A DNA stretch of 64,000 nt from Pseudomonas tructae (GTDB lineage Bacteria > Pseudomonadota > Gammaproteobacteria > Pseudomonadales > Pseudomonadaceae): contig NZ_CP035952.1 of assembly GCF_004214895.1 (NCBI RefSeq), forward strand, positions 1,994,501 to 2,058,500. Reading direction: 5' to 3'. Position 1 is the first letter of the stretch; the number at the start of each line of letters is the position of its first letter. The position numbers were made by a program, and so were the translations under genes. The notes below the pieces were generated by a model. That model had not been told where the DNA came from and ran no database searches. It worked only from the letters and a program-made list of their open reading frames with translations. Shown here one piece after another: positions 17,903 to 26,917 of this stretch.

Positions 17903-18691
17903 ATGGAGCAAACACAATCATCCTTGGGCGAGTTCGAGTCGACACTCAAGAAGCACGCCAAGGAACTGGTCGACAGCCTTGAGAAAGGCAAGTTCGGCGA
18001 CGCGGTGCAACTGATCCATCAGCTGAACCAGACCCGTGACCTAGGCCTGTACCAGGAAGTCGGCAAACTTACCCGCGAGTTGCACAGTGCGATCGTCAGC
18101 TTCCAGATCGACCCGCACATGCCGCAGGCCGAGGAAGTGTCGCAGATTACCGACGCGACCGAACGCCTGTCCTATGTGGTCAAGCTGACCGAGGGCGCGG
18201 CCAATCGCACCATGGACCTGGTCGAAGCCAGTACACCGGTTCTCAACGCGTTGAGCGACGAAGCCAGGGAACTGAGCGTCGACTGGCAGCGTTTCATGCG
18301 CCGCGAAGTGGCGGCGCCGGAGTTCCGTGAGTTGGCCAAGCGTGTCGACAGTTTCCTGACGCGCAGCGAGGAAGGCAACCGCAAGGTCGCCGGGCACCTC
18401 AATGACATTCTTCTGGCCCAGGACTACCAAGACCTGACCGGCCAGGTGATCAAGCGCGTCACGACGCTGGTCACCGAAGTAGAAAGCAATCTGCTCAAGC
18501 TCGTGCTGATGGCAAGCCAGGTCGACCGTTTTGCCGGTATCGAACATGACCACCAGCAGCTGCGCGCTGAAAAAGATCAAGAAAAACATCCGACTCGGGG
18601 TGAAGGTCCGCAGATTCATGCCGATAAGCGTGAAGACGTTGTGTCCGGTCAGGACGATGTCGACGATCTGCTGTCCAGTCTGGGTTTTTAG
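17903..18691 (+). CDS. cheZ: Protein phosphatase CheZ
   Basis: CheZ removes phosphate from CheY. The 262 residues form a long helical protein. The catalytic helix has LLAQDYQDLTGQVIKRV, with the conserved Asp/Gln pair in DYQDLTGQ. The acidic C-terminus, ending DVDDLLSSLGF, is the usual CheY-binding tail. It follows cheY by 19 bp and precedes cheA by 12 bp. Confidence 0.96.
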   Translation: MEQTQSSLGEFESTLKKHAKELVDSLEKGKFGDAVQLIHQLNQTRDLGLYQEVGKLTRELHSAIVSFQIDPHMPQAEEVSQITDATERLSYVVKLTEGAANRTMDLVEASTPVLNALSDEARELSVDWQRFMRREVAAPEFRELAKRVDSFLTRSEEGNRKVAGHLNDILLAQDYQDLTGQVIKRVTTLVTEVESNLLKLVLMASQVDRFAGIEHDHQQLRAEKDQEKHPTRGEGPQIHADKREDVVSGQDDVDDLLSSLGF

Positions 18692-18703
18692 GGAGCACGT
18701 TTA

Positions 18704-20926
18704 ATGAGCTTCGGCGCCGATGAAGAAATCCTTCAGGATTTCCTGGTAGAAGCCGGCGAAATTCTTGAGCAACTGTCCGAGCAACTGGTCGAGCTGGAAA
18801 GCCGTCCGGATGATGCCGATTTGCTCAATGCGATCTTTCGCGGTTTTCACACTGTAAAAGGGGGCGCCGGCTTCCTCCAGCTCAACGAGCTGGTGGAGTG
18901 CTGCCATATCGCCGAAAACGTCTTCGACATCCTGCGCAAGGGTGCCCGGCGCGTTGATGCCGAACTGATGGACGTGGTCCTGGAAGCACTGGACACGGTC
19001 AACAGCATGTTCGGCCAGGTGCGCGAGCGTTCTGATATCACTGCGGCCACTCCTGAGCTGCTGGCGGCGCTGTCGCGCCTGGCAGAGCCTGCCGGAGAAG
19101 ACGAAGCGCCTGCGCCTGAGCCTGAAGTGCTCGAAGCGCCTGCGGTCGAGGCCGAAGCCGACATCACCGACACCGAGTTCGAGCAGTTGCTCGACTCGCT
19201 CAGTGCCGTCAAGGCTGAGGCCGAAGCCCAAGTGGCCGAGCCTGCTGGCGATGAAATCACCGATGCCGAGTTCGAGTCGCTGCTTGACCAGTTGCACGGC
19301 AAGGGTCAGTTTGCCGCCGATAACCTTGGCGCCAGCGCCGAGGCCCCGGTTGCGGGAGCTGCAGCGGGCGACGCCAGCGGCGATATCACCGACGACGAAT
19401 TCGAGGCGCTGCTCGATCAGTTGCACGGCAAGGGTACCTTTGCCGTCGATGCACTGCCGGGCGCCGCTGCTACCGGGGAAGACGCCGCGCCTGCTGCGCA
19501 GGGCGATCATATTTCCGAGCACGAGTTCGAAGCGCTGCTCGACGAGTTGCATGGCAAGGGCAAGTTTGCTGCTGACGCCGTCGCCACTGCTGCGCCTGCT
19601 GCTGCAGCGGTCAAGGCCAAGCCTGCGCCTGCGCCGGCACCTGTGGCCAAAGCTGCAGCGCCTGCTGCTGCCGCGCCGGCAGTGGCCGCCAAGCCCGCCG
19701 CGCCAGCCCCGGCGCGTCAACCTGCGGCGGCGGCAGAAAAGCACCCGGCCAGCGAAACCGAAACCACCGTACGGGTCGATACCGCGCGGCTCGATGAGAT
19801 CATGAACATGGTCGGCGAGCTGGTGCTGGTGCGTAACCGTCTGGTGCGCCTGGGCCTGAACAGCGGCGATGAGGCCATGTCCAAGGCCGTGTCGAACCTC
19901 GACGTGGTCACTGCCGACCTGCAGACCGCGGTCATGAAGACCCGCATGCAGCCGATCAAGAAGGTTTTCGGGCGCTTCCCGCGTCTGGTTCGCGACCTTG
20001 CCCGGCAACTGAAGAAAGAGATCAACCTGGAGCTGGTCGGGGAAGAAACCGACCTCGACAAGAACCTCGTCGAGGCTCTGGCCGACCCGCTGGTGCACTT
20101 GGTGCGCAACGCCGTCGACCATGGCGTCGAAACCCCGGAAGAGCGTGAAGCTTCGGGCAAGTCCCGCGGCGGCAAGGTAGTGCTCTCGGCCGAACAGGAA
20201 GGCGACCACATCCTGCTGTCGATTTCCGATGACGGCAAGGGCATGGATGCTGACGTGCTGCGCGCCATCGCGGTCAAGCGCGGGGTGATGGACAAGGACG
20301 CTGCCGACCGCCTGAGCGAGACCGAGTGCTACAACCTGATCTTCGCCCCGGGTTTCTCGACCAAGACCGAGATCTCCGACGTGTCCGGGCGTGGCGTGGG
20401 CATGGACGTGGTGAAAACCAAGATTTCCCAGCTCAACGGCTCGATCAATATCTACTCGACCAAGGGCCTGGGCTCGAAGATCGTCATCAAGGTGCCATTG
20501 ACCCTGGCGATCATGCCGACGCTGATGGTCATGCTCGGTAACCAGGCGTTCGCCTTCCCGCTGGTCAACGTCAACGAGATCTTCCACCTCGACTTGTCGC
20601 GCACCAACGTGGTCGACGGCCAGGAAGTGGTGATCGTGCGTGATAAAGCCTTGCCGCTTTTCTACCTCAAGCGCTGGCTGGTCAGTTCTGCCGCTCATGA
20701 AGAGCAGCGCGAGGGCCACGTGGTGATCCTTTCGGTGGGTACCCAGCGTATCGGCTTCGTCGTCGATCAACTGGTGGGCCAGGAAGAAGTGGTCATCAAG
20801 CCGCTGGGCAAGATGCTCCAGGGCACCCCGGGCATGTCGGGCGCCACCATTACCGGTGACGGGCGCATTGCGCTGATTCTCGACGTACCGAGCATGCTCA
20901 AGCGTTACGCCGCCCGGCGTATTTGA
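18704..20926 (+). CDS. cheA: Chemotaxis histidine kinase CheA
   Basis: The kinase of the polar chemotaxis array. The 740 residues begin with a P1 HPt domain having phospho-His at residue 49 (FHTVKGGAGFLQ). Next comes a linker with four repeats of an ITDxEFExLLDxLHGKG-like motif starting at residues 154, 185, 228 and 270, and an Ala/Pro-rich stretch (about 290-345). P3 dimerisation starts near 352 (ARLDEIMNMVGELVLVRNRL). P4 carries VRNAVDHGVE, DDGKGMD and GRGVGMDVVK, and the C-terminal P5 CheW-like domain completes it. I see no room for a conventional P2 CheY-binding domain. Confidence 0.96.
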   Translation: MSFGADEEILQDFLVEAGEILEQLSEQLVELESRPDDADLLNAIFRGFHTVKGGAGFLQLNELVECCHIAENVFDILRKGARRVDAELMDVVLEALDTVNSMFGQVRERSDITAATPELLAALSRLAEPAGEDEAPAPEPEVLEAPAVEAEADITDTEFEQLLDSLSAVKAEAEAQVAEPAGDEITDAEFESLLDQLHGKGQFAADNLGASAEAPVAGAAAGDASGDITDDEFEALLDQLHGKGTFAVDALPGAAATGEDAAPAAQGDHISEHEFEALLDELHGKGKFAADAVATAAPAAAAVKAKPAPAPAPVAKAAAPAAAAPAVAAKPAAPAPARQPAAAAEKHPASETETTVRVDTARLDEIMNMVGELVLVRNRLVRLGLNSGDEAMSKAVSNLDVVTADLQTAVMKTRMQPIKKVFGRFPRLVRDLARQLKKEINLELVGEETDLDKNLVEALADPLVHLVRNAVDHGVETPEEREASGKSRGGKVVLSAEQEGDHILLSISDDGKGMDADVLRAIAVKRGVMDKDAADRLSETECYNLIFAPGFSTKTEISDVSGRGVGMDVVKTKISQLNGSINIYSTKGLGSKIVIKVPLTLAIMPTLMVMLGNQAFAFPLVNVNEIFHLDLSRTNVVDGQEVVIVRDKALPLFYLKRWLVSSAAHEEQREGHVVILSVGTQRIGFVVDQLVGQEEVVIKPLGKMLQGTPGMSGATITGDGRIALILDVPSMLKRYAARRI
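19163..19575 (+). repeat. Four in-frame repeats in the cheA linker
   Basis: Copies begin at 19163, 19256, 19385 and 19511 and share an ITDxEFExLLDxL core; the last three also share LHGKGxFA. Spacers differ in length and are Ala-rich. The DNA of the copies is also very similar, so copy number may vary by recombination. The motif resembles my recollection of the localisation (LID) segment of Vibrio CheA that binds ParP. Confidence 0.8.
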
Positions 20927-20971
20927 TTCTGGTGGCGCGGCGTACAAGCCGCGCCCCCTAATGGAGTGTTT

Positions 20972-22096
20972 ATGGCAGTCAAGGTCCTGGTGGTGGATGA
21001 TTCCGGTTTCTTCCGCCGCCGCGTCTCGGAAATTCTTTCAGCGGACCCGACTATCCAGGTCGTGGGTACCGCGACCAACGGCAAGGAAGCGATCGACCAG
21101 GCACTGTCGCTCAAGCCCGATGTCATCACCATGGACTACGAAATGCCCATGATGGATGGTATCACCGCTGTGCGTCACATCATGCAGCGTTGCCCGACCC
21201 CGGTGTTGATGTTCTCGTCGCTGACCCACGAAGGCGCCCGGGTTACCCTCGACGCCCTGGATGCCGGTGCGGTGGACTACCTGCCGAAGAACTTCGAAGA
21301 CATCTCGCGCAACCCTGAGAAGGTCAAGCAACTGCTGTGTGAAAAGGTCCATACCATTTCGCGCAGCAACCGACGCTTCAGCGCTTACTCAAGCCCGGCG
21401 CCAGCCCCGACCCCGCAACCGAGCGCTCAGCCAGTCGCCAGCAGCCTGGGCAACACGCCTGCGCCACGGGCCGCGGCGCCTGCGCGCGCAACGGCAACGC
21501 CTGCGTCCAGCACGTCGCCTGCACCCAAGCGCAAGCCGTACAAGCTGGTGGCCATTGGCACCTCTACCGGCGGCCCGGTTGCCCTGCAGCGGGTCCTGAC
21601 CCAGTTGCCGGCCAATTTCCCGGCGCCGATCGTGCTGATCCAGCACATGCCAGCGGCGTTCACCAAGGCCTTTGCCGAACGCCTCGACAAGCTGTGCAAG
21701 ATCAGCGTCAAGGAAGCCGAGGATGGCGACATGCTGCGCCCTGGTCTTGCCTTGCTGGCCCCGGGTGGCAAGCAGATGATGGTCGACGGCCGTGGCACGG
21801 TGAAAATCCTCCCGGGGGACGAGCGCCTGAACTACAAGCCGTGCGTGGACATCACTTTCGGTTCTGCGGCCAAGTCCTATGGTGACAAGGTGCTCTCGGT
21901 GGTACTGACCGGCATGGGTGCTGATGGTCGTGAAGGTGCGCGCCTGCTCAAGCAGGGCGGCAGCACGGTGTGGGCCCAGGATGAGGCCAGCTGTGTGATC
22001 TACGGCATGCCCATGGCCATCGTCAAAGCCAACCTGGCAGACGCCGTCTATGGCCTGGACGAGATTGGCAAGCACCTGGTCGAGGCCTGCGTCTGA
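20972..22096 (+). CDS. cheB: Protein-glutamate methylesterase CheB
   Basis: CheB demethylates and deamidates chemoreceptors for adaptation. The 374 residues consist of a receiver domain with phospho-Asp 55 ([14 protein letters not shown]), a proline/alanine linker (about 135-180) and the methylesterase domain with the Ser of [11 protein letters not shown] near residue 198, the His of LIQHMP and [11 protein letters not shown]. The start at 20972 has GGAG five bases upstream; a GTG two codons earlier is less likely. The final base overlaps motC. Confidence 0.96.
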   Translation: MAVKVLVVDDSGFFRRRVSEILSADPTIQVVGTATNGKEAIDQALSLKPDVITMDYEMPMMDGITAVRHIMQRCPTPVLMFSSLTHEGARVTLDALDAGAVDYLPKNFEDISRNPEKVKQLLCEKVHTISRSNRRFSAYSSPAPAPTPQPSAQPVASSLGNTPAPRAAAPARATATPASSTSPAPKRKPYKLVAIGTSTGGPVALQRVLTQLPANFPAPIVLIQHMPAAFTKAFAERLDKLCKISVKEAEDGDMLRPGLALLAPGGKQMMVDGRGTVKILPGDERLNYKPCVDITFGSAAKSYGDKVLSVVLTGMGADGREGARLLKQGGSTVWAQDEASCVIYGMPMAIVKANLADAVYGLDEIGKHLVEACV

Positions 22097-22836
22097 TGGA
22101 TGTTCTGAGCCTTATCGGGATCATCCTGGCCTTTGTTGCCATCGTCGGTGGCAACTACCTCGAAGGCGGGCACCTGTCGGCGCTGCTCAACGGCCCGGCA
22201 GCGTTGATCGTGCTGGGCGGCACCCTGGCGGCGGCCTTGCTGCAGTCGCCGATGAGCGCTTTCAAGCGCGCGCTGCAGATCGTGCGCTGGATTATCTTCC
22301 CGCCACGGATCGACCTGGCCGGTGGTATCGACCGGGTGGTGAACTGGTCGCTGACCGCGCGCAAGGAAGGCCTGCTGGGCCTGGAAGGCGTAGCCGATGC
22401 CGAGCCGGACCCGTACGCGCGCAAAGGTTTGCAGTTGCTGGTCGACGGTGCCGAGCCCGAGGCGATCCGCAGCATCCTGGAAGTGGATTTCTACACCCAG
22501 GAAAGTCGCGATGTGCAGGCTGCCAAGGTGTTCGAGAGCATGGGCGGCTACGCGCCGACCATCGGTATCATCGGGGCGGTGATGGGCCTGATTCATGTCA
22601 TGGGCAATCTGGCCGATCCGTCGCAGTTGGGTAACGGCATTGCCGTGGCCTTCGTCGCCACCATCTATGGCGTGGCCAGTGCCAACCTGATCCTGCTGCC
22701 GATCGCCAACAAGCTCAAGGCTCTGGCCTTGCGCCAGTCGCGCTACCGGGAAATGCTCCTGGAAGGGTTGCTGTCGATCGCCGAAGGCGAGAACCCGCGC
22801 TCGATCGAGCTGAAGCTTCAGGGCTTCATGGAGTAA
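22096..22836 (+). CDS. motC: Flagellar stator protein MotC (MotA-like)
   Basis: A proton-channel subunit of the second Pseudomonas stator, MotCD, associated with swarming and high-load motility. The 246 residues have four transmembrane helices, with GIILAFVAIVGGNYLEGGHL at the start and the MotA/TolQ signature GYAPTIGIIGAVMGLIHVM. The gene order cheB-motC-motD identifies it as MotC rather than MotA. Confidence 0.95.
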   Translation: MDVLSLIGIILAFVAIVGGNYLEGGHLSALLNGPAALIVLGGTLAAALLQSPMSAFKRALQIVRWIIFPPRIDLAGGIDRVVNWSLTARKEGLLGLEGVADAEPDPYARKGLQLLVDGAEPEAIRSILEVDFYTQESRDVQAAKVFESMGGYAPTIGIIGAVMGLIHVMGNLADPSQLGNGIAVAFVATIYGVASANLILLPIANKLKALALRQSRYREMLLEGLLSIAEGENPRSIELKLQGFME

Positions 22837-22839
22837 CAC

Positions 22840-23727
22840 ATGGCGCGTCGTCGACAACCTGAAGAACATGAAAACCACGAACGCTGGCTGGTTTCCTACG
22901 CCGACTTCATTACCTTGCTGTTCGCCTTTTTCGTGGTCATGTATTCGATTTCCTCGATCAACGAGGGCAAGTACAAGGTCATTTCCCAGGCCCTGATCGG
23001 CGTGTTCAACGACCCTGAGCGCAGCCTGAAGCCGATCCCCATCGGCGACGAGCGCCCGCTCAGCGTCAAGCCGGCCGAGCCGTTGATCAAGGACAGTGAG
23101 CAGGTGGACGCAGGCCTGGCGCAAACCACCAGCGACCCGTTGAAGACCATTACCGATGATGTGCGCGATGCCTTCGGCGACCTGATCAAGTCCGACCAGA
23201 TGACTGTGCGCGGCAACGAGCTATGGGTCGAGATCGAGCTCAATTCCTCGCTACTGTTCGGCAGTGGCGATGCCATGCCCAGCGATGTCGCATTCAACAT
23301 CATCGAAAAGGTGGCGAAGATCCTCAAGCCATTCGCCAACCCGGTGCACGTTGAAGGCTTTACTGATGATCTGCCAATTCGCACCGCGCAGTACCCGACC
23401 AACTGGGAACTCTCTTCGGCGCGAGCGGCAAGCATCGTCCGCCTGCTGGCCATGGAAGGGGTGAACCCGGCGCGCATGGCGTCGGTTGGCTACGGTGAGT
23501 TCCAGCCCATTGCCGGCAATGACACGGCCGAGGGTCGCGCACGCAACCGACGGGTGGTGCTGGTGATTTCGCGCAACCTCGAAGTACGCCGCAGCCTGAC
23601 CGGTACCGGCAGCGCCAACGCCTCGCCAGACGCGGCGATGAAGCGGGCTGGCACACAAACTGCACCGGCTGCGGTAGCACCGACGGTGGGCGACAATCGC
23701 GTCAAATCCCCGTCACCGACCCTTTAA
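22840..23727 (+). CDS. motD: Flagellar stator protein MotD (MotB-like)
   Basis: The partner of MotC that anchors the stator to peptidoglycan. The 295 residues begin with a short basic stretch, then a single transmembrane helix (WLVSYADFITLLFAFFVVMY) carrying the proton-binding Asp in SYADF. The C-terminal OmpA-like domain has VEGFTDDLPIRT, NWELSSARAASIVRLL and GYGEFQPI. It follows motC by 3 bp. Confidence 0.95.
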   Translation: MARRRQPEEHENHERWLVSYADFITLLFAFFVVMYSISSINEGKYKVISQALIGVFNDPERSLKPIPIGDERPLSVKPAEPLIKDSEQVDAGLAQTTSDPLKTITDDVRDAFGDLIKSDQMTVRGNELWVEIELNSSLLFGSGDAMPSDVAFNIIEKVAKILKPFANPVHVEGFTDDLPIRTAQYPTNWELSSARAASIVRLLAMEGVNPARMASVGYGEFQPIAGNDTAEGRARNRRVVLVISRNLEVRRSLTGTGSANASPDAAMKRAGTQTAPAAVAPTVGDNRVKSPSPTL

Positions 23728-23772
23728 CCTATCCCGGCTGGGCAGGCTGCCGTACCGGGAGGAAGCAACGCA

Positions 23773-24561
23773 ATGAGAGTCTGGGCAGTAGCCAATCAAA
23801 AAGGTGGAGTCGGCAAGACCACCACGTCCATCGCCCTGGCCGGCCTGCTGGCCGAGGCGGGCAAGCGCGTGGTGGTCGTCGACCTCGATCCGCACGGGTC
23901 GATGACCAGCTATTTCGGGCACAACCCCGATGCGCTGGAGCACAGCTGCTACGACCTGTTCCTGCACAAGGGCACGGTACCTGAAGGCTTGCCCGGGCAA
24001 TTGCTGCAGCCGACCAGTGACGAGAATATCTCGCTGTTGCCGTCGAGTACCGCGCTGGCAGTGCTCGAGCGCCAGTCGCCGGGCCAGAGTGGCCTGGGCC
24101 TGGTGATCGCCAAGTCTCTGGCGCAGCTGTGGCAGGATTTCGACTACGCCATTATCGATAGCCCGCCATTGCTCGGCGTGCTGATGGTCAATGCCCTGGC
24201 GGCCAGCCAGCAACTGGTGATCCCGGTGCAGACCGAGTACCTGGCGGTCAAAGGCCTGGAACGCATGGTCAGCACCCTGGCGATGGTCAACCGTTCGCGC
24301 AAGCACTCCCTGCCTTATCATATCGTGCCGACTTTGTTCGACCGCCGCACCCAGGCATCGATGGGCACCTTGAGGGTGCTGCGCGACGCCTATCCTGAAC
24401 ATATCTGGCAAGGCTACATTCCGGTCGACACGCGCCTGCGCGATGCCAGCCGGGCCGGGCTGACGCCGTCTCAGTTCGATGGCAAAAGCCGCGGCGTGGT
24501 GGCCTATCGGGCCTTGCTCAAGCACCTGCTGACGCAGAACCTCGCCTTGCAGGTGGCCTGA
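23773..24561 (+). CDS. parC: ParA-family ATPase of the chemotaxis operon (ParC-like)
   Basis: The 262-residue ParA/MinD-type ATPase has KGGVGKTTTS at residues 10-19, VVVDLDPHGSMTSYF and IDSPPLLGVLMVNAL. In Vibrio the equivalent gene, also between che genes, is ParC, which brings chemotaxis arrays to the pole and partitions them at division. The adjacent CheW-like gene overlaps by 1 bp and fits ParP. The name should not be confused with topoisomerase IV ParC. Role here is inferred from order and family. Confidence 0.85.
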   Translation: MRVWAVANQKGGVGKTTTSIALAGLLAEAGKRVVVVDLDPHGSMTSYFGHNPDALEHSCYDLFLHKGTVPEGLPGQLLQPTSDENISLLPSSTALAVLERQSPGQSGLGLVIAKSLAQLWQDFDYAIIDSPPLLGVLMVNALAASQQLVIPVQTEYLAVKGLERMVSTLAMVNRSRKHSLPYHIVPTLFDRRTQASMGTLRVLRDAYPEHIWQGYIPVDTRLRDASRAGLTPSQFDGKSRGVVAYRALLKHLLTQNLALQVA

Positions 24562-25430
24562 TGAATCGCCCTCAACAGTTGGCCAGCCGGCCACAACTGG
24601 CCCTGCAGAGCTACCTCGATGGCTTGCTCCAGGAGGCGACTGAAGAACCCGAGGAAGTGCTCGACGCAGCGTCGACGGTATCGGTCGAGCCCGACGAGTT
24701 CCAGGCGGCGGTGCGTGAAGAACAGGCGCGTGATGCCCAGGTTGCCGCTCAGGCGGTGGTCAAGGCTGAACCGCTACCCTTTGCCGAGCCGGTACGACCG
24801 GTGCTGGCGCTGACCTTGCCGCCGGTGGTCGAGCCTGTAATCCAGGCCCCGGAGCCTGTGATCGAGCCTGTGCACAGCGCGCCTGTCGAGCCATTGGTGC
24901 AAGTGCACCTGCCGCCGGCACCCAACCAGCCGGTGCCACCGGCCACCGTCGACGGTCGCCCGGCCTGGGCTGGCGAGCCCTTCGAATGCCTGCTGTTTGA
25001 CGTCGCCGGGCTGACCCTGGCCGTGCCGTTGGTATGCCTGGGTTCTATCTACCCGTTGGCGGGGCATGAGCTAACGCCACTGTTCGGCCAGCCGGACTGG
25101 TTTCTGGGCATCCTGCCGAGCCAGGGCGGCAACCTCAAGGTGCTGGACACTGCCCGCTGGGTGATGCCCGACCGTTACCGGGACGATTTCCGCCAGGGAT
25201 TGCAGTACGTGATTTCGGTCCAGGGCTACGAATGGGGGCTGGCGGTGCATCAGGTCAGCCGCTCGCTGCGCCTGGACCCCAACGAGATCAAGTGGCGCAG
25301 TCAGCGTGGCCAGCGGCCATGGCTGGCCGGCACCGTTATCGAACACATGTGCGCATTGCTCGATGTCGCCGAACTGGCCGAGTTGATCGCCAGCGGTGCG
25401 GTCAAGCAACTGCACGACACTCATAAATAA
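24561..25430 (+). CDS. parP: CheW-domain protein, ParP-like array tether
   Basis: The 289 residues comprise a long acidic and proline-rich N-terminal half (about 1-130) and a C-terminal CheW-like domain (about 140-285, FECLLFDVAGLTLAVPLVCL). In Vibrio, ParP has this design: its C-terminal domain integrates into CheA/receptor arrays and the N-terminal part binds ParC. It overlaps the ParA-like gene by one base and precedes cheW. Symbol given by analogy. Confidence 0.8.
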   Translation: MNRPQQLASRPQLALQSYLDGLLQEATEEPEEVLDAASTVSVEPDEFQAAVREEQARDAQVAAQAVVKAEPLPFAEPVRPVLALTLPPVVEPVIQAPEPVIEPVHSAPVEPLVQVHLPPAPNQPVPPATVDGRPAWAGEPFECLLFDVAGLTLAVPLVCLGSIYPLAGHELTPLFGQPDWFLGILPSQGGNLKVLDTARWVMPDRYRDDFRQGLQYVISVQGYEWGLAVHQVSRSLRLDPNEIKWRSQRGQRPWLAGTVIEHMCALLDVAELAELIASGAVKQLHDTHK

Positions 25431-25463
25431 TCGGCCGCATCTGCCGCGACCGCACTGAGCACA

Positions 25464-25481
25464 CCGCCGATGGCGGATTTT
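25464..25481 (+). terminator. Weak hairpin before cheW
   Basis: CCGCC, three-base loop, GGCGG followed by ATTTT, in the short gap before cheW. The stem is only 5 bp, so at most partial termination or attenuation is expected. Confidence 0.3.
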
Positions 25482-25494
25482 GAGGGATAGGGGA

Positions 25495-25974
25495 ATGAAA
25501 AAATCGTCTGCACAAGGTTCCGAAGATCCGATCCTGCAGTGGGTGACCTTCAAGCTGGACAACGAGTCCTACGGCATCAACGTAATGCAGGTGCAGGAAG
25601 TCCTGCGCTACACCGAGATCGCGCCGGTTCCGGGGGCCCCCAGCTACGTGCTGGGCATCATCAACCTGCGCGGTAACGTGGTCACCGTGATCGACACCCG
25701 CCAGCGCTTCGGCCTGCTGTCGAGCGAGATCACCGACAACACCCGTATCGTCATCATCGAGGCCGACAAGCAAGTGGTCGGCATCCTGGTCGACAGCGTT
25801 GCTGAAGTGGTTTACCTGCGCCAGTCGGAAATCGAGACCGCGCCGAATGTCGGCAACGAGGAATCGGCCAAGTTCATCCAAGGCGTGTGCAACAAGAACA
25901 ACGAACTGCTGATCCTGGTCGAGCTGGACAAGATGATGACCGAGGAAGAGTGGTCCGAGCTGGAGAACATCTGA
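25495..25974 (+). CDS. cheW: Chemotaxis coupling protein CheW
   Basis: CheW links chemoreceptors to CheA. The single 159-residue CheW domain has ILQWVTFKLDNESYGINVMQ, VLGIINLRGNVVTVIDTR and LLILVELDKMM. The start at 25495 follows a GGGATAGGGG purine run; an in-frame start at 25480 would add five residues with a poorer context. Confidence 0.95.
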   Translation: MKKSSAQGSEDPILQWVTFKLDNESYGINVMQVQEVLRYTEIAPVPGAPSYVLGIINLRGNVVTVIDTRQRFGLLSSEITDNTRIVIIEADKQVVGILVDSVAEVVYLRQSEIETAPNVGNEESAKFIQGVCNKNNELLILVELDKMMTEEEWSELENI

Positions 25975-25975
25975 G

Positions 25976-26368
25976 TTGATCCTTGAGGTTGCAGTCATAT
26001 TTCTGGCGCTGCTGTGGGCGGTCAGCCTGTGGTTTTTTCTGAACTACAGCAAGCGCCAGCGAGAGCTGGCCGCGCAACAGGCCCAGGGCGATGCCGTGCG
26101 TGACCAGCGCATCAAGGATTTGGGCAAGCGCCTGGACGACTACCAGAACGGCAGTGTGCGCATGGGCGAAGCCCTGCACGAGCTGCGTGCGGTGGTCGCG
26201 CCCTTGCCGGACAAACTCCTGCAGTTGGAGCAGCGTGACCCCAACAGCCTGTCGTTCGCACAAGCGGCGCGGCTGGTGGGCATGGGTGCCAGTGTCGATG
26301 AGCTGACTCAGTCCTGTGGTTTGACCCAGGCCGAGGCGGAGTTGATGAGCAAGTTGCACCGTAGCTGA
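25976..26368 (+). CDS. DUF2802 membrane-anchored protein
   Basis: A 130-residue protein with one N-terminal transmembrane helix (LEVAVIFLALLWAVSLWFFL), a charged helical middle and a C-terminal part with GASVDELTQSCGLTQAEAEL, typical of the DUF2802 family. It conventionally ends the Pseudomonas chemotaxis operon. Its function is unknown; the C-terminal segment looks like a small helix-turn-helix fold. It uses a TTG start one base after the cheW stop. Confidence 0.75.
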   Translation: MILEVAVIFLALLWAVSLWFFLNYSKRQRELAAQQAQGDAVRDQRIKDLGKRLDDYQNGSVRMGEALHELRAVVAPLPDKLLQLEQRDPNSLSFAQAARLVGMGASVDELTQSCGLTQAEAELMSKLHRS

Positions 26369-26373
26369 CATCG

Positions 26374-26428
26374 ATCGCGGGGCAAGCCCGCTCCTACAGG
26401 CGTTGTAGGAGCGGGCTTGCCCCGCGAT
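26374..26428. repeat. REP element pair (inverted)
   Basis: Units at 26374-26397 and 26405-26428 with a 7-base spacer. They lie between the convergent DUF2802 and FlhB-like genes, where the hairpin can act as a two-way terminator. Confidence 0.9.
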
Positions 26429-26433
26429 GCTTT

Positions 26434-26766
26434 TCAGGCCCCGGGCAATCTCAGGTCGCTGGGCGTGATATCGCGTTCCTGCGGCCCCTTATCGTCAAAC
26501 CCGACCGGTACCTTGCCCTTGAGCTGCCAGGCAAAGGCAATGATTTCGGCGATGGTCAGGTACAGGGCCTCGGGAATCTGGTCGCCCAACTCCATGCGCG
26601 CCAGCAGGCGCACCAGTTCGGCGTTCTCGTAGATCGGTACTTCGTGCTCGCGGGCGATCTTCAGGATGGCCTCGGCCAGCTCGTCATCGCCCTTGGCACT
26701 TAAGGTCGGTGCCTGCTGACCATCATAGGTCAGGGCAATGGCCTGGCGCGGATGCTTGTCGATCAT
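26434..26766 (-). CDS. FlhB C-terminal domain paralogue (FlhX-like)
   Basis: The 110 residues align with the part of FlhB that follows its cleavage site: HPRQAIALTYDG corresponds to PTHYAVALKYD, then AKGDDELAEAILKIAREHEV and ELGDQIPEALYLTIAEIIAF. The NPTH motif is replaced by a sequence beginning KHPRQ, so self-cleavage is not expected. There is no membrane part. Similar stand-alone domains (FlhX/FhlB) in other bacteria can partly replace the cleaved FlhB tail. The gene is downstream of a FliK-like gene on the same strand, separated by about 150 bp containing REP units. Confidence 0.85.
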   Translation of the reverse strand: MIDKHPRQAIALTYDGQQAPTLSAKGDDELAEAILKIAREHEVPIYENAELVRLLARMELGDQIPEALYLTIAEIIAFAWQLKGKVPVGFDDKGPQERDITPSDLRLPGA

Positions 26767-26783
26767 GGGTTTTCATCCACCCT

Positions 26784-26889
26784 GTGGGAGCGGGCTTGCC
26801 CCGCGATGAGGCCAGTACAGTCAATACAGCAGGTGTTGTCTGAATAGCGACCGCTGCGCGCTCGATCGCGGGGCAAGGCCCGCTCCCAC
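26784..26889. repeat. Two REP units flanking a spacer
   Basis: Units at 26784-26807 and 26865-26889 in opposite orientation around 57 bp. The second has one extra G in its core, making 25 bp. They fill most of the gap between the FliK-like and FlhB-like genes; no other feature was found there. Confidence 0.85.
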
Positions 26890-26917
26890 CGGTTACAGAC
26901 CGTTCTCTGTTGACTGA

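Noticed and set aside
18701..20947. 748-codon antisense frame over cheA
   Set aside because: Its low-complexity Gly/Arg/His repeats mirror the cheA linker repeats; no domain.
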